From positions 1,860,001-1,924,000 of the forward strand of contig NC_018010.1 of NCBI RefSeq assembly GCF_000265405.1: DNA of 64,000 nt, in the 5' to 3' direction. The notes under the pieces are model-generated. The model was not told the DNA's origin, ran no database searches, and saw nothing but the letters and a program-made list of their open reading frames with translations. The DNA is from Belliella baltica DSM 15883. Lineage in GTDB: Bacteria > Bacteroidota > Bacteroidia > Cytophagales > Cyclobacteriaceae. This document shows, one piece after another, positions 15,418 through 25,578 of this stretch (position 1 is its first letter; every line of letters begins with the position of its first letter). The translations under genes and the position numbers were made by a program.

Positions 15418-16491
15418 ATGAAGCATTTTAGATTGTTTTTTATTGCGGCTGTACTGTTGACCACAACATTATCCTGTAAAGAGGAAAAAGTAGAAAGCCA
15501 AGAAATTCCCACAGAATCCTTTAGAGGAGAAGTAGCAGCCACCCCAGTGAGGGTCGCCCAAGCTGAACAGCGAACTTTCGATTACCTGATCAATGCGACA
15601 GGTAAAATAGATGCGCTAGATCAAGTCAAAATTGTAACGCAACGGGGAGGTATCCTTAGTGAGCTGAATGTGAAAGAAGGAGATTATGTAGAAAAAGGTA
15701 AAATTTTGGCCAAACTAGACGATTCTGAAGCACAGTTTAGACTTGAGAAAGCTAAAATTGCTTTGAAAAATGCACAAGCGACTTTTGATTCAGAAATTTT
15801 GAGTTTTAACTCAATTATGAGTTCGGCAGATACTTTAAGGAAAACAAGTTTGGTGGATCAACTCAAAGCAAAAAGTGGACTTTTTTCCGCTGAAATAGAT
15901 TTGAGAGAAGCGGAATTAGAAATTCAAAAATCTACAATCAAAGCACCTATCTCAGGAAGGGTAGCAGATCTGCTGATCAAAAAAGGAAGTCTAGTTTCCA
16001 ATGGAGAAGATTTCATGGAAATTATCAACACATCTTCGCTAGAATTAAAAGTAAAAGTGTTGGAATCTGATATCAACCTGATTTCAATTGGACAGAAAGC
16101 AGAAGTTTATCCTGTAAGTGGATCAAGTGTAGAGGTGACAGGAACTGTCAGAAGTATCAATCCGAAAGTAGATGAAAATGGCTTGGTTCAAGTGAGTTTA
16201 TTGGTAAATGGATCCAAAGGATTATTGCCGGGAATGAATGCAAGAGCAATTATCAGAGCACCTCAAAGTAATAGCATTGTAGTTCCAAAACAAGCTTTGG
16301 TCTATCGATCTAGTAGAGCGGTGGTGTTTACCATTGAAAATAACGAATCTAAGTGGAACTATGTAGAGGTAGGCAAAGACAACGGTAAAGAAGTAGAAAT
16401 ACTTTCCGGAATAGAGCCTAACAGCACGGTGATCACTACCAATAACTTACAGCTTGCCCATCAAGCACCAATTCAAATCGTAAAAGATTAA
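15418..16491 (+). CDS. RND efflux periplasmic adaptor (HlyD/MFP family), lipoprotein
   Basis: Membrane-fusion subunit linking inner-membrane RND pumps to an outer-membrane channel. The start at ATG 15418 gives a lipoprotein signal (LLTTTLSCKEE, Cys about residue 19); an upstream in-frame TTG is less likely. Domains in order: beta-barrel and lipoyl half (GGILSELNVKEGDYVEKGKILAKLDD), alpha-hairpin (residues about 110-175), second lipoyl half (STIKAPISGRVADLLIKKGSLV), beta-barrel and a membrane-proximal domain (VPKQALVYRSSRAVVFTIENN). It is 5 bp before the first permease and clearly in one operon with both permeases. Confidence 0.93.
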   Translation: MKHFRLFFIAAVLLTTTLSCKEEKVESQEIPTESFRGEVAATPVRVAQAEQRTFDYLINATGKIDALDQVKIVTQRGGILSELNVKEGDYVEKGKILAKLDDSEAQFRLEKAKIALKNAQATFDSEILSFNSIMSSADTLRKTSLVDQLKAKSGLFSAEIDLREAELEIQKSTIKAPISGRVADLLIKKGSLVSNGEDFMEIINTSSLELKVKVLESDINLISIGQKAEVYPVSGSSVEVTGTVRSINPKVDENGLVQVSLLVNGSKGLLPGMNARAIIRAPQSNSIVVPKQALVYRSSRAVVFTIENNESKWNYVEVGKDNGKEVEILSGIEPNSTVITTNNLQLAHQAPIQIVKD

Positions 16492-16496
16492 TCGCT

Positions 16497-19400
16497 ATGG
16501 TTAGATTTTTATTAGCGAGACCTATTGCAGTTTTAATGACATTTTTGGCACTGATGGTTTTCAGTGTGATTGTCTTTAGAACATTGCCCATTTCTCTGCT
16601 TCCACCGATTGATGTTCCACAAATCGTCATCAAAGTCAATTATCCAAATGCTTCTCCCGAGGCTATTGAACAAAATGTGCTGAGAGGGATTCGGGATGAA
16701 TTGATGACACTCAATGGGCTGGAAGACATGGAAAGTAAGTCAGGAAGTGAAGTGGGTACGATCCGCTTGACTTTCGATTATGGAACCAAAATGGAATTGG
16801 CTTACATCGATGTCAATGAAAAAATAGATAGAATTACCAATTCTCTTCCCTCGGACCTTGATCGCCCTCAGGTCATTCGAATCAACACAAATGATATTCC
16901 TGTAGCCCGCGTGCAAGTCGTCCCAAAAGAAGGGATAGATTACACAGAGGTGAGTTTACTTGCAGAAAATGTCCTCAAAAAGCGATTGGAACAACTGCAA
17001 GGGGTTTCCTTGGTAGATATCAATGGAAAAAAAGAACGCAGTATAACTGTTACTCCAGATAAACCTGCTTTGAGGGCTTTGGGAATGACGGAGGAAAATG
17101 TCATCCGAGCTATTCGATTTGGGAATGAAGAACTGCCAGGAATTAGTGTGGAGGATGGTCAGTTTCGTTACTACCTTAGACTGGCGACGAGAGTGGATAC
17201 GCCGGATGATATCATGCGACTTCCTGTTACGAATCAGGATGGACTCACCGTAGATTTGGGAAGAGTTGCAGAAGTGAAATATGAAAACAAAGATGTGCTG
17301 GGTTACCATTATTTTGGTACTAAAGAAGGTCTGGTTATCACTGTTCACAAGCAGGCTTCGGCCAAGATGAATGAAATGATGCCATTGATTTACGAATCTT
17401 TGGAATACTTCAAAAATGATTACCCGCAGGTAGATTTCGAACTGACACAAGATCAATCGACGCTCCTTAATGCTGGAATCAGCAATTTGCAGACCTCTCT
17501 TTTATTCGGCGGTTTGTTTGCTTTTGGAGTATTGTTCCTTTTCATGGGCAATTATAGAACGCCGGTTATTATCGGGATAAGTTTACCATCTTCACTAATC
17601 ATCAGTTTTCTGGTATTTTACTTCTTTGACATCTCTATCAATGTGATTTCTTTAAGTGGTTTGGCTTTAGGACTTGGGATGTTGATTGATAACTCCATCA
17701 TTGTTTTGGACAATATCACGAGAAAAAGGAAAGAAGGCTTAGCGATTTTTGAGGCTTGTGTAGAAGGGGTAAATGAAGTGATGTCTGCTTTGATCAGTTC
17801 CGTATTGACTACTTTGGCTGTATTTATTCCTTTGATTTTCCTGAGTGGAATTTCTGGAGCTTTGTTTTACGATCAGGCAGTTTCGGTAGCAGCGATATTG
17901 TTCGTTTCCTTATTGGTGGCATTTATTCTTTTGCCGATGTTGTATCATTTCTTTTTTCGAAACAAATCTGCGGAAGAGTTGGCAAAAGAAGACAGCAAGT
18001 TTTTTGGAATAGTCTTAAGATCATATAAGAGACTTTATCAGATCATCTTCAAGAAGAGAGGGTTGAGTTTTGTGATTTTTTTGGTTTTTATTCCTATAGC
18101 ACTTTTGGTGAGTCAGTTGTTGAAAACGGAAGGACTTCCGCCTATTGAGAAATTTGATGCTTTGGTAGAGATCGACTGGAACGAACCAATAGGTGTGGAG
18201 CAAAATCGAGATAGATTGATTACTGTACTGCAGTCTTTGGATGGAGATTATCTCAAGGCTGAATCTGATGTAGGTGTAAGACAGTTTTTGCTCTTTGATG
18301 GTGAAAATTCCATTCAGCAGGCGAGTGTTTACTTTTTATTCGAAACACAAGAGAAGAAAAAAGTAGAAATGGAGAGCCTCAGGAAAATTTTAGAGGAAAA
18401 CTATCCTGAGGCGAATATCAACATCATGGATGCGCCAAATGCATTTGATCAGCTTTTCTCTTCAAATCTTCCATATTATGAAGTGAGATGGAAGGATTTG
18501 GCAACAAAGAGACCTGTGGAGGAAGCCAAAATGGACTCTTGGCTTTCTACTTTTCCAGTTCAAGATTTTGAAAGAGGACCGGGACTTCAAAAAGAAGCCT
18601 CAGTTATCTTCCGTCTCGATGGAGCTAAAATGGCACTTTATGGGATTTCTTCCTCAGCTGTTCAAGAACAGATTCAAAAGCTTTTTGGCACCTTTCAAAT
18701 TACTGAAATCAAAAGATTTGGAGAAATAACTCCAATTAGGATGAAAGGAGAACGCTCAGATTTTGAGCAAATTCTCCGGACGAGTAATATCATTGGGAAA
18801 GAAGGTAATGAATATGCTCTTAGCAATTTCATATATTTTGATTATGAAAATCATTATAAATATGTCACCGCTGATAAGGGAGGAATTTACCAATCAGTTT
18901 TGCTAAATGAAGAAAACCCTACACAGTTTGACAGAGATATCAGTCTTTGGGGATCTGACAAGAATTTGGGTGTCAGCTTTTTTGGACAATACTTTAAAGA
19001 CAAAGAAACGATCAGTCAATTGGTGAGTATTTTGATGATTGCCGTTTTGCTGCTGTATTTCATTCTTTCAGCTCAATTTGAGAGTTTTGTACAGCCTTTG
19101 ATCGTGATTTTCACACTTCCTCTGGGAATAGGAGGAGCATTTATCGTGCTTCTTTTGACAGGAACATCCCTAAATGTCATGTCTGCCATAGGATTGGTGG
19201 TGATGTTGGGAATCATGGTGAATGATGCGATCTTGAAGATTGATACAGTCAACCGATTGAGAATACGATATTCAGAAAATACAAACCTGGATCCCAAAGC
19301 AATCTTGGACCGTGCGCTTTACGAAGCAGGAGAGATCAGGTTGAAGCCGATTTTGATGACTTCTATTACGACTATTTTGGCATTGCTTCCTGTTGTATTC

Positions 19401-19547
19401 AGTTCTGGACTTGGGGCAGATTTACAGAGACCTTTGGTTTTTTCTGTGATTGGTGGTTTGACGATTGGTACATTTACAGCTTTGTATTTTGTGCCTTTAG
19501 CATATTGGTTTATTGGTGGAAAAGTGAGTGTCAAGGAAAAGGAATAA
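16497..19547 (+). CDS. RND efflux transporter permease 1
   Basis: Inner-membrane proton-driven pump of the HAE type, 1016 residues with the usual 12-helix duplicated plan: N-terminal helix (RPIAVLMTFLALMVFSVIVF), large periplasmic loop, helices from about residue 335, second loop and C-terminal helices. TM4 contains GLALGLGMLIDNSIIVLDN, with one Asp of the proton-relay pair and Asn in the second place. The internal GISLPSSLIISFLVFYFF and GLVVMLGIMVNDAILKIDTVNRLR segments are typical. It starts 5 bp after the adaptor gene. Substrate cannot be told from sequence. Confidence 0.94.
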   Translation: MVRFLLARPIAVLMTFLALMVFSVIVFRTLPISLLPPIDVPQIVIKVNYPNASPEAIEQNVLRGIRDELMTLNGLEDMESKSGSEVGTIRLTFDYGTKMELAYIDVNEKIDRITNSLPSDLDRPQVIRINTNDIPVARVQVVPKEGIDYTEVSLLAENVLKKRLEQLQGVSLVDINGKKERSITVTPDKPALRALGMTEENVIRAIRFGNEELPGISVEDGQFRYYLRLATRVDTPDDIMRLPVTNQDGLTVDLGRVAEVKYENKDVLGYHYFGTKEGLVITVHKQASAKMNEMMPLIYESLEYFKNDYPQVDFELTQDQSTLLNAGISNLQTSLLFGGLFAFGVLFLFMGNYRTPVIIGISLPSSLIISFLVFYFFDISINVISLSGLALGLGMLIDNSIIVLDNITRKRKEGLAIFEACVEGVNEVMSALISSVLTTLAVFIPLIFLSGISGALFYDQAVSVAAILFVSLLVAFILLPMLYHFFFRNKSAEELAKEDSKFFGIVLRSYKRLYQIIFKKRGLSFVIFLVFIPIALLVSQLLKTEGLPPIEKFDALVEIDWNEPIGVEQNRDRLITVLQSLDGDYLKAESDVGVRQFLLFDGENSIQQASVYFLFETQEKKKVEMESLRKILEENYPEANINIMDAPNAFDQLFSSNLPYYEVRWKDLATKRPVEEAKMDSWLSTFPVQDFERGPGLQKEASVIFRLDGAKMALYGISSSAVQEQIQKLFGTFQITEIKRFGEITPIRMKGERSDFEQILRTSNIIGKEGNEYALSNFIYFDYENHYKYVTADKGGIYQSVLLNEENPTQFDRDISLWGSDKNLGVSFFGQYFKDKETISQLVSILMIAVLLLYFILSAQFESFVQPLIVIFTLPLGIGGAFIVLLLTGTSLNVMSAIGLVVMLGIMVNDAILKIDTVNRLRIRYSENTNLDPKAILDRALYEAGEIRLKPILMTSITTILALLPVVFSSGLGADLQRPLVFSVIGGLTIGTFTALYFVPLAYWFIGGKVSVKEKE

Positions 19548-19553
19548 GCAAGT

Positions 19554-22500
19554 ATGACTCCATTTAGAATTATCATATCGTTTATTGTTTTGGCTATTAT
19601 AGGTTTTGCCTTGGTGCCAAGATTATCGGTAGATCTCAATCCTCGGGAACAAGAGCCTGTGCTCACAGTGAGTTATTCTGTCCAAAGATCTTCACCAGAA
19701 CTAGTAGAAAAATTAGCAACATCTCCCTTGGAAGGGGCTTTATCTCAGCTTGCAGAACTCAAAAAAGTAAACTCTATCTCCAATTACAATGTAGGATCGA
19801 TTACGCTTCGGTTTGACAAGGAGACGGATATGGAGTTTAAGAAATTTGAAGTTGCTTCGATTATTCGTCAGGTTTACCCTTCGCTAGATCAAAACGTAAG
19901 TTATCCGCTAGTTACACAAAGTTCAGCAAGGAGAACAGATCTAAAAACCCCAATTCTAACTTACAGTGTCAATGGTCCATTTGCTTCTTTTGAGATCAAA
20001 AAAATTGCGGAAGATGTTATTAAAACAGCTTTAAATAGATTTGAGGAAATTGAAGAAGTCACAATTCGAGGAGCCAATGATTTGCAGCTTTATGTGACCT
20101 ATGATATCAAAAAACTACAGGCGCTAAGTCTCTCTAGATCAGATATAGGTGCAGCGATTTCCTCAGCTTTTGGAAGAAATTTTCCGGGTTCTCTAGTAAA
20201 TAGTAGAGGAGAAACGCTTTTTATTCAAGTAGATCGATCTTTGTCTTCTTTGGATCAAATTGAAAACCTTTTGATTACTACCAAAGAGGGCGCTGAAATA
20301 TACTTGAAGGATGTGGCTCAATTAACTTTAGAGGAAGCAGAAGCCAACAACTATTATCGAATCAATGGAAATAACTCTGTAACACTTGCTGTAATCAACC
20401 GGGATGGTGTTAATAAGGTACTTTTGGCAAAAAACATCAAACAAGCCATCGAAGATTCTAAGGTATTATTGCCGGCTGGTTTTGAAGTAAGGTTAGAGAA
20501 TGACGACACAGAATTTTTAGAAAAGGAATTAAATAAAATTTACAAAAGATCAGGATTATCCATTCTGATTTTGATTGTTTTTATTTTTATTATCAACAGG
20601 AACCTCAAATATCTTAGCATCCTATTTTTGGGAATTGTGATCAATTTGAGTGTGACGGGGATTATTCTGTATTTCCTTAAAGTGGATATTCATCTTTACT
20701 CACTTGCCGGATTGACTATTTCCTTTGGTTTGATTGTGGATAATGCCATTATCATGATTGATCATTTACATAAGCAGAGAAACCGAAAGGTGTTTTTAGC
20801 GCTTTTAGCAGCGTCACTAACGACAATCGCGGCTTTGATGATTGTGTTTTTCTTGCCTGAAGAAGATCGAAAAAACCTCACCGAATTTTCCATAGTCGTG
20901 GCTACGATGCTTGGAGTTTCATTAGTTGTTGCATTGCTATTTACACCAGCTATGTATGCTGTATTATTTGGAAATAAGGGTCAAAAAGGCAGGGAACTTT
21001 CTGTAGCTCAATTGAGAAAACGCGTTAAAGCTTTTCGTATTTATAGCAAAAGCATTGCTTTTACAGCTAAATATAGAAAGTCTTTCGTAACACTGCTTAT
21101 TTTACTTTTCGGACTTCCTGTCTTTTTCCTCCCTGCCAAATGGGAAGGGCAAGAATGGTACAATAAGACAATCGGGTCCACGGTTTATCAAGAAGAGATT
21201 AGACCTTATGTGGACAAGGCACTGGGTGGATCTTTGAGGATGTTTGTAAGGGGGGTTTATGAAAAATCTGGTTATAGAGAAGCTGAAAAGACAAGGTTAT
21301 ATGTAACTGCAAGATTGCCTTTTGGAAACACCTTGGATCAGATGGATTTCATCATGCGCGAATTTGAAGGATTCCTGCAAGGTGTAGAAGGGATAGATCA
21401 GTTTGTCACCTCAGTTCAATCAGGTCAATATGCGAATATTACAATCACTTTTAAGGAGGCTTACGAAAAGTCAGCTTTGCCCTATCAGCTTAAAGGACGG
21501 CTTTCTGTGAAATCTACTGATTGGTCTGGTGCAAGATGGAATATTTATGGAGTAGGGCAAGGATTCTACACTGGTGGTGGAGGTGAGGGAATTCCTTCCT
21601 TCAATGTAACGATGAAGGGCTACAATTTTGATGAACTGGAAAGGCAATCTGAAATATTAGCTGAAAAGCTTTTGAAGCATAAAAGGATTCAAGAAGTCAA
21701 TACCAACGAGCGGCTTAACTACAACGAATCCAAAACAGAAGAATATGTGCTACGACTAGATCAAGCAAGTCTTGCTTTGGGAGGTGTGAATCAATATCAG
21801 CTGATCAATTCACTTAATGATGTTTCTAAGCCCTCGGGACCATCTGCTTATGTTGCTTTGGACGAGAAGAATTATGGAGTGATCGTAAGAGAAAAAGATG
21901 CAAATAGTTTTTCCAAATTTGATTTAGAAGAGAGCAGTCTTATTACTGGTGAGGATAATATTTTCAAAGTCAGTAATTTTGGAACATTAAATAAGGAATT
22001 TACCACCAATGCACTAAACAAAGAAGATAGACAGTATATCAGATCTGTTGCATTTGAATATATGGGATCTAGAAAGTTTGGAGAAGAGTATTTGGATGAG
22101 GTATTGGAAGAAATGAAAACATCAATGCCTATTGGATATTCTGCTAGCAAACAATCATGGGCTTGGGGTTATGGCAAAGCAAAAAGACAATATGGTTTGA
22201 TGGGGATTTTGATTATTGGTGTGTTCTTTATCACAGCAGTGCTTTTTGAAAATTTAAGACAGCCATTTTATATCATTGCTATTATACCTCTTTCCTTTAT
22301 TGGCTTGTTTTTAATTTTCTCTCTCTTTGACTTTTACTATGACCAAGGAGGATGGGCAGCCTTTGTGATGCTTGGTGGATTGGCGGTGAATGCAGCTATT
22401 TTCATCGTAAATGACCTCAACAATAGAGCATCGGTCAGTGTGGGCAATTACAATAGAAATGTGATCAAAGCGGCGGCTGGCAAGGCTATTCCGATCATGT

Positions 22501-22670
22501 TGACTATTTTATCCACTTGCTTTGGTTTAATTCCATTTGTGATCGAAGGACAAAATGAAGTATTTTGGTTCTCTCTAGCAATAGGAACTATCGGCGGATT
22601 GGTTTTCAGTGTCGTTGGTGTATTCTTAGGATTGCCTGTGTTTTTGTGGAGGAAAGTAAAGAAGGCATAA
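19554..22670 (+). CDS. RND efflux transporter permease 2
   Basis: A second full-length RND permease (1038 residues), 6 bp after the first. The N-terminal helix is TPFRIIISFIVLAIIGFALV. TM4 reads SLAGLTISFGLIVDNAIIMIDHLHKQ. The second half has GGWAAFVMLGGLAVNAAIFIVNDLNN, where the usual acidic residues are replaced. It is diverged from permease 1 in the periplasmic domains (for example a Gly-rich GVGQGFYTGGGGEGIPS loop). One adaptor with two unlike permeases suggests a mixed trimer, as in MdtBC, but this is inference. No outer-membrane factor gene is adjacent. Confidence 0.93.
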   Translation: MTPFRIIISFIVLAIIGFALVPRLSVDLNPREQEPVLTVSYSVQRSSPELVEKLATSPLEGALSQLAELKKVNSISNYNVGSITLRFDKETDMEFKKFEVASIIRQVYPSLDQNVSYPLVTQSSARRTDLKTPILTYSVNGPFASFEIKKIAEDVIKTALNRFEEIEEVTIRGANDLQLYVTYDIKKLQALSLSRSDIGAAISSAFGRNFPGSLVNSRGETLFIQVDRSLSSLDQIENLLITTKEGAEIYLKDVAQLTLEEAEANNYYRINGNNSVTLAVINRDGVNKVLLAKNIKQAIEDSKVLLPAGFEVRLENDDTEFLEKELNKIYKRSGLSILILIVFIFIINRNLKYLSILFLGIVINLSVTGIILYFLKVDIHLYSLAGLTISFGLIVDNAIIMIDHLHKQRNRKVFLALLAASLTTIAALMIVFFLPEEDRKNLTEFSIVVATMLGVSLVVALLFTPAMYAVLFGNKGQKGRELSVAQLRKRVKAFRIYSKSIAFTAKYRKSFVTLLILLFGLPVFFLPAKWEGQEWYNKTIGSTVYQEEIRPYVDKALGGSLRMFVRGVYEKSGYREAEKTRLYVTARLPFGNTLDQMDFIMREFEGFLQGVEGIDQFVTSVQSGQYANITITFKEAYEKSALPYQLKGRLSVKSTDWSGARWNIYGVGQGFYTGGGGEGIPSFNVTMKGYNFDELERQSEILAEKLLKHKRIQEVNTNERLNYNESKTEEYVLRLDQASLALGGVNQYQLINSLNDVSKPSGPSAYVALDEKNYGVIVREKDANSFSKFDLEESSLITGEDNIFKVSNFGTLNKEFTTNALNKEDRQYIRSVAFEYMGSRKFGEEYLDEVLEEMKTSMPIGYSASKQSWAWGYGKAKRQYGLMGILIIGVFFITAVLFENLRQPFYIIAIIPLSFIGLFLIFSLFDFYYDQGGWAAFVMLGGLAVNAAIFIVNDLNNRASVSVGNYNRNVIKAAAGKAIPIMLTILSTCFGLIPFVIEGQNEVFWFSLAIGTIGGLVFSVVGVFLGLPVFLWRKVKKA

Positions 22671-22681
22671 ATAATTAAATG

Positions 22682-22710
22682 AAAGATTCGGGTGACTCCG
22701 AATCTTTTTT
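22682..22710 (+). terminator. Terminator of the RND operon
   Basis: AAAGATTCGG (22682-22691) and CCGAATCTTT (22698-22707) form a perfect 10-bp stem with a 6-nt loop and a T run, 11 bases after the permease stop. Confidence 0.92.
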
Positions 22711-22775
22711 GTTTATCAAGTCATATAATTAGGTAAAAGTGACACTAATTAAAGTATCATTAACATTTTAATATT

Positions 22776-23966
22776 ATGAGATCAATTCACAAGCAACTTT
22801 TACATTTATCACTCCTAGGTTCGGTTTTGTTTAGTTGTAGCCAAATTGAGGAAAATATCGAAGCCAATCCGTCCAAAATCATTGAATTGGAACTGTTAGA
22901 CTCTTTAGTCATTGATGAATTATCGATTCTTCGTCTTCAAGACATTAATTTGGAAGCTGGAAAGGCACTATTTGTTTCTAATAATAAAAACCTTTTCCTG
23001 ACAGATTTAAATGGTGAAAAACTTCAAGAGTATGAACTTAATAATGATGGTCCTGATGGGTTAGGTAGGAATGGTGCTTTTGGGTATAAATTTCTGGACA
23101 AAGATAGGTTTGTAGCACAGGGATTAATGACTTCTTATTTTATCTATAACCTAGAAGGTAAACAGCTCCAAAAAGTCCCCTACAATTCAAAAGAAATCTA
23201 TAGAATTACAATCTACAATACTAGAACGACTTTTCACCCGTATATACAAGATGGTCAAATGATGATGATAGGTGAAGAGCTAAACTTCTTTTCCGCTGAA
23301 GAGAGTGATCCCAAAACTCTTGGAATAAGCTACTATGATAAAATAAGCAACATTTACAGGTATAATTTAGAAACAGAAGAAAATGAAATATTAGAATCCT
23401 ATCCTGCTAGCTGGGAGCCAAGAGCAAATCAGCGATTCGTGGGAAACAACATATCTTTTGTAGCGCTTCATGACACTAAAAAGTCTTATGTATTACTTCC
23501 CCTAACTGGGTCTCAGCTTTTTATTTATGAAATTGGAGAAGAAATAAAACTTAGCAAAGAAATTCAACTACAACATCCCGAAAGGCCTGATTTTGCTCCT
23601 GCTATTTCCCCAGATAACTCAAGTAAATACAATGATTATCCGTCTTTCAATAATGTGCTTTATGCCGGTGAATATTGTCTGGTTCAATTTCAGTCAAAAA
23701 TACCAGAGTCAAAAATGAATGAATTAAGGGCTATTTCAGAGCAATATTGGAATAGTGATGAATATAAAGAGGCTTCAAAGCAATACGTTAAACCTTACTT
23801 TATCCTTGTAAAGAATGGAGAACAAATAGGGGTAATTAATGAAATGCCAGTTAAAGGTTCTGTTGAGTTTTTGGATAAAAATGGGGTGATTTATATCAAT
23901 GACAATGCTAATCCTGAAGAGGAACGCGATTACAATGTCTTCTATAAAGTAAAGATTGTGGATTGA
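22776..23966 (+). CDS. DUF4221-like beta-propeller lipoprotein
   Basis: 396 residues. Lipoprotein signal (SLLGSVLFSCSQ, Cys about residue 21). The body matches the DUF4221 type: LFLTDLNGEKLQEYELNNDGPDGLGR, RFVAQGLMTSYFIYNLEGKQLQKVPYN, a central YYDKISNIYRYNLETEENE, and QRFVGNNISFVALHDTKKSYVLLPLTGSQLFIYEI. These form outer-membrane or periplasmic propellers of unknown ligand. It stands alone between two terminators; unlike the genes at 12820 and 52330 it has no small-peptide gene in front. Confidence 0.82.
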   Translation: MRSIHKQLLHLSLLGSVLFSCSQIEENIEANPSKIIELELLDSLVIDELSILRLQDINLEAGKALFVSNNKNLFLTDLNGEKLQEYELNNDGPDGLGRNGAFGYKFLDKDRFVAQGLMTSYFIYNLEGKQLQKVPYNSKEIYRITIYNTRTTFHPYIQDGQMMMIGEELNFFSAEESDPKTLGISYYDKISNIYRYNLETEENEILESYPASWEPRANQRFVGNNISFVALHDTKKSYVLLPLTGSQLFIYEIGEEIKLSKEIQLQHPERPDFAPAISPDNSSKYNDYPSFNNVLYAGEYCLVQFQSKIPESKMNELRAISEQYWNSDEYKEASKQYVKPYFILVKNGEQIGVINEMPVKGSVEFLDKNGVIYINDNANPEEERDYNVFYKVKIVD

Positions 23967-24000
23967 AGAATCAAGCTATTTGATCAAGCTTAAAGCACAA

Positions 24001-24036
24001 AAAAACAGCCGGGAAATTTCTTTCTCGGCTGTTTTT
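24001..24036. terminator. Bidirectional terminator between convergent genes
   Basis: AAAAACAGCCGGGAAA (24001-24016) pairs with TTTCTCGGCTGTTTTT (24021-24036) over 16 positions with one G-T pair and a 4-nt loop. A run on one side and T run on the other serve both the 22776 (+) and 24099 (-) genes. Confidence 0.93.
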
Positions 24037-24098
24037 GGTATTGCAATAGTTGGTTTAGTATTATTTTTCACAATTTTCAAACTCTATGCCAAAATAGG

Positions 24099-24797
24099 CT
24101 AATCGATGTAAAAACTCACTCCAATAGATGGTTGTATCATATTCAATGTTGACCTTCGGATATTGTACTCAAAAACTCCATTGACTTCCCCATCCGGATC
24201 CGGAAGAAAAGTGGTGTCTCCACTTTTGAGGTAATCCAATCTACTTGTATTTTGGTACATCAATCTTATTTCAATATTTCCATTGAAGTCTTTGCCTAAT
24301 GGGATAAGCAAGCCACCACCAAGCTGATTCATTCTCGCCCAATCTGCCATATCTCGACCCTCTTCGATGGGTTCTGTGGTAGCAGTTTCTCTTATCTTAA
24401 AGCGAGAATAAGCATAGATTGCGCCCAATTGTGCTTCTACAAATGGAAAAACTTTTCCATAAACCTGAGGGAAAAACCGGAAAACCCCAGCCATGCTCAG
24501 CATATTGTTATTTCTTCTCAATCTCAATTCGTCATTGAATCCTACATAGAGGTCATTGCGTTTTTCGAGCTCTGTACCATAGAGGCCATAGCCAAGACTG
24601 AAGCCTACTTCAATTGGTTTGTTTGGGATTTGATAATTGGTAAAAAAGGCCAATTCTGGCACCACCAATCTTCCTGACTCCTGATAGAAATCCTGTGTAG
24701 CAATACCACTTTTGAGTTGCAAACCCCAAAGTAGGTCTTGCGCAAAAGAACTGTTTGAAAAATAAAGTGTGAAGAAAATAATAATGAGTTTTTTCAT
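24099..24797 (-). CDS. Outer-membrane beta-barrel protein
   Basis: With start ATG 24797 the protein has 232 residues and a clean signal peptide (MKKLIIIFFTLYFSNSSFAQ). The rest alternates hydrophobic and polar residues in strands (FEVGFSLGYGLYG-like IEVGFSLGYGLYGTEL, PFVEAQLGAIYAYSRF, NIEIRLMYQNTSRLDY) and ends in an aromatic-containing strand (IQPSIGVSFYID), typical of small outer-membrane barrels. An in-frame start 24 bp upstream would prefix MSYSSCCA and is less likely. Role unknown. Confidence 0.75.
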   Translation of the reverse strand: MKKLIIIFFTLYFSNSSFAQDLLWGLQLKSGIATQDFYQESGRLVVPELAFFTNYQIPNKPIEVGFSLGYGLYGTELEKRNDLYVGFNDELRLRRNNNMLSMAGVFRFFPQVYGKVFPFVEAQLGAIYAYSRFKIRETATTEPIEEGRDMADWARMNQLGGGLLIPLGKDFNGNIEIRLMYQNTSRLDYLKSGDTTFLPDPDGEVNGVFEYNIRRSTLNMIQPSIGVSFYID

Positions 24798-24876
24798 AGC
24801 ACAACAAGAGGAGTATGACATAAAAATACGTAATGCATCAAAAACAGTTTATGAATTTGTAAAAGGAAATGAATTT

Positions 24877-25485
24877 TTACTCCAACCCCTCAAAAACTTG
24901 CTCTAAGTCCAAAACAAAACCTTCAATGGCAGTAGAGGCTACTTGATGGCCAATGGTGTAGAGTTTGGAAGGAATGTATTTCCCTGCAACTAGGGTGTAG
25001 ATAAAAAGGGTTTTTTCCGAAGGATGAATAATCCAATACTCTTTGACACCACTTTCTTCATAGACTTCATACTTATTGATCAACTCTTTTTGGTTGTTGC
25101 TTGGGGAGAGAATTTCGATAATCAGATCCGGTGCTCCCACACAGCCCATTTCATCAAGTTTGTCCATGTCACAGACAACGCAAATATCAGGTTGCACGAC
25201 GGTGTCTATATCTTCATTTTTCTTAGACTTAATTGGAAGTCGAACATCGAATGGAGCCGAGAATACTTTACATTTTTTTCTTTCAAGAAAGTTAAAAAGC
25301 TTATTAAATACTATTCCCGATACCTCTTGATGAATCCTTCTTAGAGCTGCGGCTTGTCTGAAGATTTTGCCTTTGATCAACTCTACCATTTCCTCCAAAT
25401 CCCATGAAAGATAATCTGCATAGGAATAAGTGCCATAAAGGGCTTCAGGTTCGTTTAAGAAGTTTTTTTGGTCTCTAATCTTCAT
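24877..25485 (-). CDS. Uma2-family (DUF820) endonuclease-like protein
   Basis: 202 residues with the Uma2 pattern: YADYLSWDLEEMVELIKGKI, a central VQPDICVVCDMDKLD, then GAPDLIIEILSPSNNQKELINKYEVYEESGVKEYWIIHP. The Asp in PDLIIEILS and the Glu after it fit the PD-(D/E)XK fold. Such genes are abundant in Bacteroidota and cyanobacteria; biological role is unknown. It is a single gene between unrelated neighbours. Confidence 0.87.
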   Translation of the reverse strand: MKIRDQKNFLNEPEALYGTYSYADYLSWDLEEMVELIKGKIFRQAAALRRIHQEVSGIVFNKLFNFLERKKCKVFSAPFDVRLPIKSKKNEDIDTVVQPDICVVCDMDKLDEMGCVGAPDLIIEILSPSNNQKELINKYEVYEESGVKEYWIIHPSEKTLFIYTLVAGKYIPSKLYTIGHQVASTAIEGFVLDLEQVFEGLE

Positions 25486-25578
25486 AAAGCTAATTTATTA
25501 AAAAAGAGGCAAATAAGTAGAGTTCTGTTTGTGATTTATCTTCTATTTCTTCAAAAAGGGCTTGTTTTTTTTCACTCG

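Noticed and set aside
16956..17456. 166-codon minus-strand ORF
   Set aside because: Antisense to the first RND permease; composition is that of a shadow frame.
19319..19666. 115-codon minus-strand ORF
   Set aside because: Antisense across the junction of the two permease genes; no protein-like motif.
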